Shown piece by piece: positions 1-7,287 of a stretch of DNA of 58,966 nt. Within the stretch, counting starts at the first letter, position 1; each line of letters begins with the position of its first letter. Location of the stretch: the NCBI GenBank assembly GCA_016927555.1, contig JAFGML010000035.1:1-58966 (forward strand). Reading direction: 5' to 3'. The position numbers and the translations under genes were made by a program. Origin of the DNA: Thermoplasmatota archaeon. Its GTDB lineage: Archaea > Thermoplasmatota > E2 > DHVEG-1. The notes under the pieces are model-generated. The model was not told where the DNA came from, made no database searches, and saw nothing but the letters and a program-made list of their open reading frames with translations.

Positions 1-2
1 AG

Positions 3-75
3 TGGGCCCGTTGAGATTTGAACTCAAGTCACTAGCACCCCAAGCTAGAAGGATACCAAGCTACCCCACGGGCCC
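3..75 (-). tRNA. tRNA-Pro (anticodon GGG)
   Basis: Read on the minus strand this folds into a complete 73-base cloverleaf. The 7-bp acceptor stem pairs GGGCCCG with CGGGCCC, the D arm has the GG of the loop, the anticodon stem is CTAGC/GCTAG with loop TTGGGGT, and the T arm has the standard TTCAAAT loop. The loop gives anticodon GGG, which reads proline CCC/CCU. Discriminator base is A. The CCA end is not encoded, as is common in archaea. No intron is seen. Confidence 0.95.
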
Positions 76-166
76 AAGGCACACATGACATCCATGTATG
101 CTGCTACTAGCGTATTCGTGCATCCTAGAAAGCCTTAATATACTTTCTCAGATGACCCCTTTATGT

Positions 167-460
167 ATGATAGTAGATATTTTTACTCTCCTTGGCTTTG
201 CCGCTGGTGTGATTACATCCATAGGATTCATTCCTCAACTCATCCGCGGGTACCGAACAAAACAACTCACCGACGTTTCCTATTGGATGCCGTTAGTTCT
301 CACTGTTGGTATGGCCCTCTGGCTCCTCTATGGAGTCTTACGTAGTGACCTGGCTATCATGATTGCCAACGGAGTCGGTGTCACCTGCAACATCTTGCTT
401 GTACTCCTGAAAAAACGATACGCAACAAAGAAAGTACCAGGACTGCACACAATATCTTAA
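167..460 (+). CDS. SemiSWEET / PQ-loop family small transporter
   Basis: A 97-residue membrane protein with three predicted helices, the size of a single SemiSWEET repeat. The first helix carries the PQ motif (GFIPQLIRGYRTK), followed by the family pattern of a conserved aromatic in helix 2 (LWLLYG) and an Asn in helix 3 (IANGVGV). Family knowledge: SemiSWEETs dimerise and move sugars or similar small solutes across the membrane by facilitated diffusion; the substrate cannot be told from sequence. The open frame extends up to 98, but a TATA-like element (TTAATATACT, 135-144) sits about 27 bases before the ATG at 167. That fits a leaderless mRNA and gives the family's usual length. It appears to be a single gene, not in an operon. 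Confidence 0.8.
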   Translation: MIVDIFTLLGFAAGVITSIGFIPQLIRGYRTKQLTDVSYWMPLVLTVGMALWLLYGVLRSDLAIMIANGVGVTCNILLVLLKKRYATKKVPGLHTIS

Positions 461-527
461 ATACTATCATACTCCATACCTCCTTAAAAACAAGAACCAG
501 CAGGTTCTCCTCCTCAAGTGACCAGGC

Positions 528-1157
528 ATGAAACCCCGGACAACTAAAAACACTATCCTTGATATCCTTGCTATTTTTACCATCAAAGTCATCTCGAATT
601 GCTTCTGGGAGGTCGCAGACAGCTGGTCCTATAAAAACGAGAAAATAGCGCGGATCTATGACCGCTCTATAGGAAAAGAATATCGCAAGGAGTATGAAAC
701 CTGTGGTATCCCCCCTACCGCCTCTATTTTACACATAGGCTGTGGTGCGTACCCACTCACTGAGATGGTACTTGCGGACTGCAGCAGTGGTCCTATAGTT
801 GGGATTGATAAAAATCTTCACACCGTCCACAAGGCACAACACGTGATACAACAACATCACCTGACCAACCATCTTACGATTATCCATGGTGACGGTTTAG
901 ACTACCCCATAGAACAATTCGATGTCATCATCGTCTCTAGCTGCTCACTGCCAAAAGTAAAAATCCTCACCCACCTCTTTGAAAAAGCAAAATCACACAG
1001 CATCATCATTGTCAGAGAAGTTGATATTGCAGCACAGGAGATCCTTCACTGCATCGATGCACACCAGGACATCACGGTCGAAAAACAAGTCCACCACAAC
1101 CCTTTCCCCTTCTTTGAGCCGATTGGTTGGACGACGCTCTGTTTGAAAAAGAGGTAA
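528..1157 (+). CDS. Class I SAM-dependent enzyme, nicotianamine-synthase-like motif (copy 1)
   Basis: A 209-residue protein with a Rossmann SAM-binding core. Motif I reads ILHIGCGAYPLTEMVLA; the proline-leucine-threonine after the glycine motif is reminiscent of nicotianamine synthases (GSGPLPLT) rather than ordinary methyltransferases. An acidic motif follows (VGIDKN), then HGDGLDYP. The first 60 residues are helical with a hydrophobic segment, suggesting membrane contact. A clear paralogue lies at 6613-7287. It is followed by a UbiA prenyltransferase that begins within or just after its 3' end, so the two are probably co-transcribed. Known members of this fold either methylate or transfer the aminopropyl group of SAM; which applies here is not visible. 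A TATA-like element (CTTAAAAA, around 482) and a GTGA before the ATG support the start. Confidence 0.65.
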   Translation: MKPRTTKNTILDILAIFTIKVISNCFWEVADSWSYKNEKIARIYDRSIGKEYRKEYETCGIPPTASILHIGCGAYPLTEMVLADCSSGPIVGIDKNLHTVHKAQHVIQQHHLTNHLTIIHGDGLDYPIEQFDVIIVSSCSLPKVKILTHLFEKAKSHSIIIVREVDIAAQEILHCIDAHQDITVEKQVHHNPFPFFEPIGWTTLCLKKR

Positions 1158-1201
1158 GGAATCTATTTGAGTCACACACCCTCTACTCTCATGTGAGACA
1201 C

Positions 1202-2251
1202 ATGGAACAGGCAGCAGAAAAAAAAGACCATTTACTGAAACGCCCCATCAGGTTTCTCTTCAAATGGCGGTCGTTTTACCCCTACGAACTCGTCTGCTAT
1301 GTTCTCATGTACGCAGGTGCCACACTCTTTGCCTATGCTACCCTTCCTCCCGCTGGAATCCCACCGTACACCCCCAGTCTCCTACGCATCCTTCTCCTCA
1401 GCATTCTCACCTTATACTCCGGGTTCTTTGCTGCACTTATCTGGAATGACATCACAGATAAAGACATCGATCAGGTGGTGCATCCCACGCGACCCATCCC
1501 TGATGGACGCATCAGTCAATCCCGCTTCTTTGCTATAGCGCTTCTTTTCTCAGCGATGACGTTTCTCTTTGCTGTGCTCACCAGCCCTTGGTGTCTCATC
1601 CTCGTGGGCATGACTGCGTTGTTTGTCACCTTCCACAATAAATACCTCAAGAAAAAAATACACCTCCCAGCGTACTCAGAGATTTTCACCCCGGTCCAAT
1701 GGCTCACCGTACCACTGTTTGGGTTCTTTGCTATGTGGACTGCACTGCCTGCCACAGGGGATAGTACGATTACTGTACCGGTGCTTGGGTACCTCTCTCT
1801 CCACAGCACACAGCTCGTCCCCTTACTGCTCCTCGTGCTATTTACCTACTTTGCTGACGATGCCCACGACCTTGCTGAAGGTATCCATGACGTTGAAGGA
1901 GACCGTTTACAACGTGTGAACACCTACGCAACTTCCTTTGGCACCGCAGTTGCAGCTAAGGTCTCCTGCGCCATGATCATTATCTCAGGTATCTTTGGCA
2001 TTCTCCTCTGGTATACGACCCTCTTGTCTCTCCTCTTCCTTGTTCCCTTTCTCATCCTTTGGGTGTACACCTTGCGCTCTTTCTTCAAACTCGTCTCCGT
2101 AAAAGATGACCTCCAGGGGAAACAGCTCGCGAAACTCATGGGAAAAAAAGGCTATGACTACCTGCTCCTCAGCTACGTGATCCTCTTCTGCGACGTGTCA
2201 TTCCAACTCGTCAATGCCTACTCTCTTCACTGGGTCATCGGACTACTTTGA
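1202..2251 (+). CDS. UbiA-family prenyltransferase (copy 1)
   Basis: A polytopic membrane protein of about 349 residues with the two Mg-binding motifs of the UbiA superfamily. The first is WNDITDKDIDQ followed by PTRPIPDGRIS, as in archaeal geranylgeranylglyceryl-phosphate and quinone prenyltransferases; the second is HDVEGDR. UbiA enzymes transfer a polyprenyl chain from its diphosphate to an acceptor at the membrane face. Unlike most members, it has a roughly 35-residue hydrophilic N-terminus. The frame is open from a TTG at 1127, which would overlap the upstream SAM-enzyme gene by 31 bases; the ATG at 1202 is preferred but not proven. It meets the carbamoyltransferase gene tail to tail with a 17-base overlap. 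The acceptor is unknown. Context (two UbiA genes, SAM enzymes, SDR, CrtC-like protein) argues for a specialised prenyl product, though a role in core lipid synthesis is possible. Confidence 0.8.
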   Translation: MEQAAEKKDHLLKRPIRFLFKWRSFYPYELVCYVLMYAGATLFAYATLPPAGIPPYTPSLLRILLLSILTLYSGFFAALIWNDITDKDIDQVVHPTRPIPDGRISQSRFFAIALLFSAMTFLFAVLTSPWCLILVGMTALFVTFHNKYLKKKIHLPAYSEIFTPVQWLTVPLFGFFAMWTALPATGDSTITVPVLGYLSLHSTQLVPLLLLVLFTYFADDAHDLAEGIHDVEGDRLQRVNTYATSFGTAVAAKVSCAMIIISGIFGILLWYTTLLSLLFLVPFLILWVYTLRSFFKLVSVKDDLQGKQLAKLMGKKGYDYLLLSYVILFCDVSFQLVNAYSLHWVIGLL

Positions 2252-3152
2252 CGAGGAGTGCCATCTGAGCCCACATCCGGTTTTCCGCCTCATCAATAAT
2301 CACTGACTGTGGTCCGTATGCAACGTCTTTGGTGACTTCTTGCCCATAGTAGATCGGCATGCAGTGCAGAAAGATGGCATCTGGCTTGGCGTTCTTCATC
2401 ACATCCTTGGTAATCGTGTAGTTCTGGAGGTCTCGGAGTCGTTGCTGCCGTTCCTTCTCATACCACAACGACACCCAGGTGTCTGTAGCAACGACATCGG
2501 CGTTAGCTACTGCATTCAACTCCTCAGTAATCACAACAGCATGGTTCTGAGCTGAGGCAATCTCCTTTGCCGTCCGGTGGTAGTGTGCAGTTGGCCAGTA
2601 CTGCTTTGGGGCAATCACAGTTGTATTCATCCCTACCAGGCTGCATCCCAGCATGTATGAATGCGTCAGATTATCGTTCCCATCACCGATGAACACGAAA
2701 TTCAAATCCTGCAGTCGCCCCTTCTTCTCTTTTATAGTCATGAGGTCGGCAAGAATCTGGCAGGGGTGTTCATTACGGTCTAATCCATTGATGACAGGGA
2801 CTGTCGCATGCGCTGCTAGTTCCTGCAATGATTTTTCATTGATGGCTCGGTACATAATCACATCGACATACCGTGAGAGCACCAAGGCGACATCCTGTGG
2901 AGACTCTCGAGTCCCAATCCCCATTTCCGCGCCTGAAATAAAAATCGCATGACCACCAAGCCGTGTCATCCCGACTTCAAAAGAAACCCTGGTGCGCGTT
3001 GATTGTCGCTCGAAGATCATCGCGAGGGTCTTCCCCTGTAAATGCTGGATTTGTTTACCTGCCTTTGCGTCTTGTTTTAAGGTAATCGCAAGATCAATGA
3101 TGTCCTCGATTTCCTCCCCCACATCGAGGATGGACAGCACATTCTTTTTCAT
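2235..3152 (-). CDS. Ornithine/aspartate carbamoyltransferase-family protein, altered substrate loop
   Basis: A 305-residue member of the carbamoyltransferase family. The carbamoyl-phosphate site is intact (STRTRVSFE near residue 50, and DRNEHPCQ), as is the C-terminal HCMP motif. Ornithine carbamoyltransferases carry an SMG loop after a conserved Asp; here the same place reads DTWVSLW, so SMG is replaced by SLW. The HCMP segment continues IYYGQEV instead of the usual xRGxE. The substrate amine may therefore not be ornithine, or this may be a lineage variant of ArgF. No other arginine genes lie nearby. The frame opens with a TTG at 3173, but a TATA-like element (TTTTAATATACT, 3178-3190) makes that codon promoter; the ATG at 3152 is then nearly leaderless and is taken as the start. 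Confidence 0.75.
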   Translation of the reverse strand: MKKNVLSILDVGEEIEDIIDLAITLKQDAKAGKQIQHLQGKTLAMIFERQSTRTRVSFEVGMTRLGGHAIFISGAEMGIGTRESPQDVALVLSRYVDVIMYRAINEKSLQELAAHATVPVINGLDRNEHPCQILADLMTIKEKKGRLQDLNFVFIGDGNDNLTHSYMLGCSLVGMNTTVIAPKQYWPTAHYHRTAKEIASAQNHAVVITEELNAVANADVVATDTWVSLWYEKERQQRLRDLQNYTITKDVMKNAKPDAIFLHCMPIYYGQEVTKDVAYGPQSVIIDEAENRMWAQMALLVKVVR

Positions 3153-3198
3153 ACGACGGACGCTAGGAAACAAGCCCGAGTATATTAAAATTGTCTTC

Positions 3199-4518
3199 TC
3201 ATCTGTTCCTGTGAGAGAAAGACGGTGGCGTCAGCCGTGTGTGCTTCCATTGAAGTTTCGGAACTGGTGCGAACTGTACAAGCACATCGATGTTCTTTTT
3301 GAAAAAATGAGACTCCACGTGTGCAGAGAGTCCAACACCCTTTGGTGGTCGTATGAACTCTATGGTCATCATGTTGTGCCCCAAGCAGGACAGCTCCCGC
3401 TGCGGCTCTATTTTACACACCCCGGTCAGTGGAGTTGTGTGGTGCCCATCGCTGTAGGACCCTGTCATGAGACCTGGCGCTTCACAGATCGCTAGACCAG
3501 ACCAAAATGAATTCTTACGAGCGATTCGTATGTACTCTCTGCTTGTACACGTCATCGTACAGGTGAGAGCGAGGGTTTCTTTCCCTTTGTTTGCCCGTAA
3601 TTGAATTGCAGTTGGATACACGAAATCATGCTCCTTCGCAGACACGGTGTTCGTGTATTGAAAGGAGATGTCAGAGAACTCTGTGTAGGTCTCTCCGTCT
3701 TTTGAAAAGATGAGGATGCCTGCCGCTGGTCCTTTCATAATCCAAAACAGTGCATTACCATAAAATACAGACCACCCGTTGTCAAAGACACCCCAAATCC
3801 AATCATACCCAAGCGGGTTGTTCTCAGTGCTAAAACCAAGTGATTTCGGTAGTCGTATAGTCCGGTTCTGCAGCCACCAGAACACGAGTTTCTTGTACAC
3901 CCAGAGAGTGCTCAACAATCCCGATGCCGTCGAGAGCGGATGTTCGTAATCAAAACTCCCCCAGACATGCTCCAGATACCCTGTTCCTTCAATGGTGTAC
4001 TGTTTCTGTTGTATCCTCAGGGTTCCTGAAATCCTGGTTTTAGGGATGAACCAGTACCGATAGAACCCGACGCCCATCGGCAGCCACCCTTTGGTTGCTT
4101 CTTGGGCAACCCAGTGAGGCTGCGACTCTGCCTGTGAGGTGAACTCAAGGGTGATCTCATGATCAGGATCATGAAACTTCATCTGATACAGCGGGTATGA
4201 TCCTCTCATGAACGACTGCTCGTACTGGACATCGAAGACCTCTGGGTTCTGTTGTAATCGTGTCTGTGGGATGCGTCTGTAATACTCGTAGTACTTATTG
4301 GCGTCCTCGTCAAACACAGTCATGTTGAACACAGACATCTGCTGGCGGTGTTGCGGATCGCCAAACCCCTCAGACATCGCGACCTTCACACTCCACCTCT
4401 TCTTGTCCTCGTGTGACTGAAAAAACGCCTCAATAGACCACCACTCCAGCACACTGTGTGGATGCCCTTTCTCATCTTCACGTGGATGGGACCTGTGCAG
4501 CAGTTTTTTTTGCTTCAT
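3199..4518 (-). CDS. CrtC/AttH-type lipocalin-like protein (cytosolic)
   Basis: A 439-residue protein without signal peptide or membrane segments. It carries the two hallmark patterns of the carotenoid 1,2-hydratase (CrtC)/AttH family: LEWWSIEAF near the N-terminus, and GTGYLEHVWG with the conserved His-Trp about halfway. Members fold as paired lipocalin-like barrels; some hydrate a terminal isoprene double bond (CrtC), others act as Diels-Alderase-like catalysts on polyene products. Lying between two UbiA prenyltransferase genes, it plausibly acts on a prenyl chain, but the activity is inferred from context only. A TATA-like element (CTATTTAAG, about 4547-4556) is 25-30 bases before the ATG at 4518, which is preferred over the GTG at 4527. 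A second family member is at 11597-12886. Confidence 0.7.
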   Translation of the reverse strand: MKQKKLLHRSHPREDEKGHPHSVLEWWSIEAFFQSHEDKKRWSVKVAMSEGFGDPQHRQQMSVFNMTVFDEDANKYYEYYRRIPQTRLQQNPEVFDVQYEQSFMRGSYPLYQMKFHDPDHEITLEFTSQAESQPHWVAQEATKGWLPMGVGFYRYWFIPKTRISGTLRIQQKQYTIEGTGYLEHVWGSFDYEHPLSTASGLLSTLWVYKKLVFWWLQNRTIRLPKSLGFSTENNPLGYDWIWGVFDNGWSVFYGNALFWIMKGPAAGILIFSKDGETYTEFSDISFQYTNTVSAKEHDFVYPTAIQLRANKGKETLALTCTMTCTSREYIRIARKNSFWSGLAICEAPGLMTGSYSDGHHTTPLTGVCKIEPQRELSCLGHNMMTIEFIRPPKGVGLSAHVESHFFKKNIDVLVQFAPVPKLQWKHTRLTPPSFSHRNR

Positions 4519-4629
4519 TGACAGCACAGTGATTCGCTTCCTCTCTTAAATAGTTTTTAGAAGAAGGAGGGAAGATCGTATGTTAAAGATTTAAATGCAG
4601 CCATTGTCATTCCACGTTGAACGGACAGG
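4519..4629. promoter_or_regulatory. Divergent promoter region between CrtC-like gene and second UbiA operon
   Basis: This 111-base gap separates two genes pointing away from each other. On the minus strand CTATTTAAG at about 4547-4556 precedes the CrtC-like ATG by about 30 bases. On the plus strand AAAGATTTAAATGC at about 4586-4597 precedes the UbiA start codon by about 35-40 bases. Shared location suggests co-regulation, though no operator-like repeat is evident. Confidence 0.5.
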
Positions 4630-5610
4630 TTGCTGCGCGTGACGCTTGGAAAAACCAGACTCTTTGCTCATCTTGAGACGATGAGGCCATACACCTTACT
4701 GTGGTGTGGCCTCGTCAGTCTTGTTGGGGCGAGTCTCGCTTACGGGGATATTCCTCCGCTCCGGGTCTCGCTCCTTGCCTTCTTCATTCCCATCCTTGGA
4801 TGGATTGCAGGGTTGTACCTCGCAGATTACTGCGACAGCACTCTTGACGCGATACAGAAACCCCATCGCCCTATCCCCTCAGGTCGCATCACCCGAAAGG
4901 AAGCACTCAGTGTGGGTGCAGCCTATGCAATCGCTGGCTTAGGCCTAGCATTTCTGCTCCCATTGTGGTCTCTTCTCTTTGTGTTCATCGCCGGTTTCCT
5001 CGTGTTCTGTTACGCGAAATTCACAAAAACACGAGGGATCCTAGGGAACCTCACGAGAGGCGCCTTAACAGTTATCACCTACTTCTTCGGCGTCATCTCC
5101 ACCGGAGTATATTCCGCAGTCACCCTCCCCATCGTCCTGCTCTCCCTCGTGTTTTTCTTCCATGACACCAACAGCAACATCATCGGTGCCATCCGAGATG
5201 TTCATGGAGATCGTACCGGTGGATATCATACAACACCCGTGATGTATGGTATTCGCATAGCGCTGTATCTCTCCCTGTGTCTCAGCGTGCTGTACCTTGC
5301 TCTCACAGGCGGTATCGTGTTTGTCTTTCCCCTCATCAATAACATCTCTTGGTTCCTCTTCATCTTCTGTATAGGCATTGGTATTCTGACTACTATGTAC
5401 GTAGCGCTGTTCACCTCCCTGCCTGTTCCAACTCAGAAGCAGTCCTTACGTGCCCATGAGTTATTCGTCGCAGAACGCATCGTCTTTTCCTCTGCGTTTC
5501 TGCTTGGAATCGCATCCCAACCTCTGCCGTCTCTGTCCTTATTTCTCCTCTCACTCCTCTTGACTCTACTGTCCCAGCATCTGCTGAGAGAACGATATGA
5601 ATTAACCTAG
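4630..5610 (+). CDS. UbiA-family prenyltransferase (copy 2)
   Basis: A 326-residue integral membrane protein with eight or nine hydrophobic segments. The first Mg-binding motif is LADYCDSTLDAIQKPHRPIPSGRIT and the second is IRDVHGDR followed by GGYHTTPVMYG. The 'PHRPIPSGRI' signature is strong in archaeal digeranylgeranylglyceryl-phosphate synthases and chlorophyll/quinone prenyltransferases, so this copy could be the core-lipid enzyme or a specialised one. It begins with TTG (4630); GTG at 4639 and ATG at 4681 are alternatives, but the ATG would remove part of the conserved 'LxxmRPyt' entry to helix 1. It is followed after 9 bases by the SDR gene and then by a SAM enzyme, forming a three-gene operon that mirrors the SAM enzyme-UbiA pair at 528-2251. 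Confidence 0.8.
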   Translation: MLRVTLGKTRLFAHLETMRPYTLLWCGLVSLVGASLAYGDIPPLRVSLLAFFIPILGWIAGLYLADYCDSTLDAIQKPHRPIPSGRITRKEALSVGAAYAIAGLGLAFLLPLWSLLFVFIAGFLVFCYAKFTKTRGILGNLTRGALTVITYFFGVISTGVYSAVTLPIVLLSLVFFFHDTNSNIIGAIRDVHGDRTGGYHTTPVMYGIRIALYLSLCLSVLYLALTGGIVFVFPLINNISWFLFIFCIGIGILTTMYVALFTSLPVPTQKQSLRAHELFVAERIVFSSAFLLGIASQPLPSLSLFLLSLLLTLLSQHLLRERYELT

Positions 5611-5619
5611 GGATCCCCT

Positions 5620-6558
5620 ATGAATGTGTTGGTCACAGGAGCCTCAGGCTTCATCGGATCTGCATTGGTCAAACGACTTACCACTGAGGGGTTTTGCGTT
5701 CGTGCGCTCATCCACAACACACCTCCTGCAGAACTGGACTGTCAAGTACGCTACATTGTCGCCGATGTCACAGACCCCCAATCGTTAACCACAGCAGTAC
5801 AGGACGTTGACGTGGTGTTCCACTGCGCTGCCCTCGTCAAGGACTACGGCTCAACACGGGAGATACTCAACGTGAACTACCAGGGGACTCGTCATCTGGT
5901 TGAGTACTGTGGCACGCGCCTTCAGCGATTCATTTACCTAGGTCACCTGCATACCACACAGACGAGACGTGTGGGAGCGTACAGTCGTTCAAAAGCACTC
6001 GCAGAAGACTACCTCCTGCAACAACATCAGCGCAATCATTTTCCAGTCGTCATCATCAGACCCGGGAACGTCTACGGGCCTGGACAGGCTACCTGGGTGC
6101 TCCGGCCACTCCGTGCGATTCAACACGACCGGCTTCTGCTCATCGACCATGGGAAAGGAATCTTCCTTCACACCTACATCGACAATCTCATTGATGCACT
6201 GGTCACCTCGATGCATGCACCCTCCATCATTGGAGAAACCATTGATATCACCGATGGAGATGCAACAGTCACCTGGAAGCAGTACCTCAACTCTCTTGCC
6301 AAGGTTACAGGGAAACCGCCCCTCACCAAATCCCTCTCAAAAACCACCGCGCTCCTTCTCGGTTACGGACTACAGCTGAGTGCACGCCTCACGCACAAGG
6401 AACCTCTGCTCACACCTATGGCTGTCCATCTTTTTACTAGACAGTGCTCCGTATCACTGGAAAAAGCAGCAGCCTTGCTTGGGTACCACCCCTCCGTTGA
6501 GTACGAGGAGGCTATGGAACGGATCCGGATCTGGTTGAAAACCCACCACTACATTTGA
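5620..6558 (+). CDS. NAD(P)-dependent SDR / epimerase-dehydratase family protein
   Basis: A 312-residue extended short-chain dehydrogenase. The N-terminal dinucleotide motif is GASGFIGSALV, an acidic residue pair defines the cofactor strand (VADVTDP), and the catalytic YSRSK (YxxxK) motif lies near residue 127. The upstream catalytic Ser/Thr position falls in LGHLHTT, which is unusual. The downstream RPGNVYGPG motif is typical of the 3-beta-hydroxysteroid dehydrogenase and nucleotide-sugar epimerase groups. In this operon, between UbiA and a SAM enzyme, an oxidoreductase or isomerase acting on a prenylated ring or polyol head is a reasonable inference. Substrate unknown. Confidence 0.75.
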   Translation: MNVLVTGASGFIGSALVKRLTTEGFCVRALIHNTPPAELDCQVRYIVADVTDPQSLTTAVQDVDVVFHCAALVKDYGSTREILNVNYQGTRHLVEYCGTRLQRFIYLGHLHTTQTRRVGAYSRSKALAEDYLLQQHQRNHFPVVIIRPGNVYGPGQATWVLRPLRAIQHDRLLLIDHGKGIFLHTYIDNLIDALVTSMHAPSIIGETIDITDGDATVTWKQYLNSLAKVTGKPPLTKSLSKTTALLLGYGLQLSARLTHKEPLLTPMAVHLFTRQCSVSLEKAAALLGYHPSVEYEEAMERIRIWLKTHHYI

Positions 6559-6612
6559 GAATAACCCAATGTTTAAAGGAGCGGAACTGCATTTCATCCC
6601 TGAGCACGTCCT

Positions 6613-7287
6613 ATGGCTGCCTCTCTGCTTGAACGTCTCTTGTCCCTGCTACAAACCATGGTGTTTCAGCTCATTGGTAACAAAATACCGACTAACGCGT
6701 TGAAACACATCATGGACCTTGGGTTTGTCCTGTTTGAAAAAGTCAGCTGCAAATTTGAGGTTCTCTCAACTCTTTACCTCAAAATGTACTCAGACATCGT
6801 TCGAAAAGAAATCGCACTCGCCAACATTACCGATGGAGAACACGTACTCGTCATCGGCAGCGGAGCGCTACCAGCAACACCGGTACTCATCGCGCAGTAC
6901 TCCTCTGCACAGCGCGTCATCTCTATTGACAACGACCGATATGCTGTGAGAGAGGCAAGCCGCTACGTCCAAACCCATCATTTGGAACAGAAACTCTCAA
7001 TTGTCTACGCTGATGGTGTCAATTACCCTGTTGAGCCGTTCACTGTCATCTTTGTCCTCTACGGAGTCAAACACCCTCAGGAAATACTTACTTACCTCGC
7101 TGGTGCTGTGAGAGACGACACACGGATTATCTTTCGCGCAATCACAGATATCACTGGTCAACTCACAGATAGGAGCATCCGGCTCTCACCACTGTTCACG
7201 ATACAAAAGAAAGTACACACTGAAACACTAGGGTCCTTTGACTCGTTTCTGTTAGTGAAAAAGACATCACTCCATCCTGAGAGTTAA
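6613..7287 (+). CDS. Class I SAM-dependent enzyme, nicotianamine-synthase-like motif (copy 2)
   Basis: A 224-residue paralogue of the protein at 528-1157. Motif I is VLVIGSGALPATPVLIA, the acidic motif is ISIDND, and the post-II segment YADGVNYPVE matches copy 1 (HGDGLDYPIE), so the pair share both core and active-site surroundings. The N-terminal 60 residues are amphipathic to hydrophobic (LLERLLSLLQTMVFQLIG), again suggesting peripheral membrane association. It is the third gene after UbiA copy 2 and the SDR and overlaps the 3' end of the radical SAM gene coming from the other strand by 4 bases. Function is probably methyl or aminopropyl transfer onto a lipid-like acceptor; this is inference. 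Confidence 0.65.
   Translation: MAASLLERLLSLLQTMVFQLIGNKIPTNALKHIMDLGFVLFEKVSCKFEVLSTLYLKMYSDIVRKEIALANITDGEHVLVIGSGALPATPVLIAQYSSAQRVISIDNDRYAVREASRYVQTHHLEQKLSIVYADGVNYPVEPFTVIFVLYGVKHPQEILTYLAGAVRDDTRIIFRAITDITGQLTDRSIRLSPLFTIQKKVHTETLGSFDSFLLVKKTSLHPES

Noticed and set aside
528-7287. Nicotianamine synthase with a staphylopine-type metallophore cluster
   Set aside because: The proteins are shorter than nicotianamine synthases, no opine dehydrogenase or metal-chelate transporter is next to them, and the saccharopine dehydrogenase 16 kb away has a clear lysine context.
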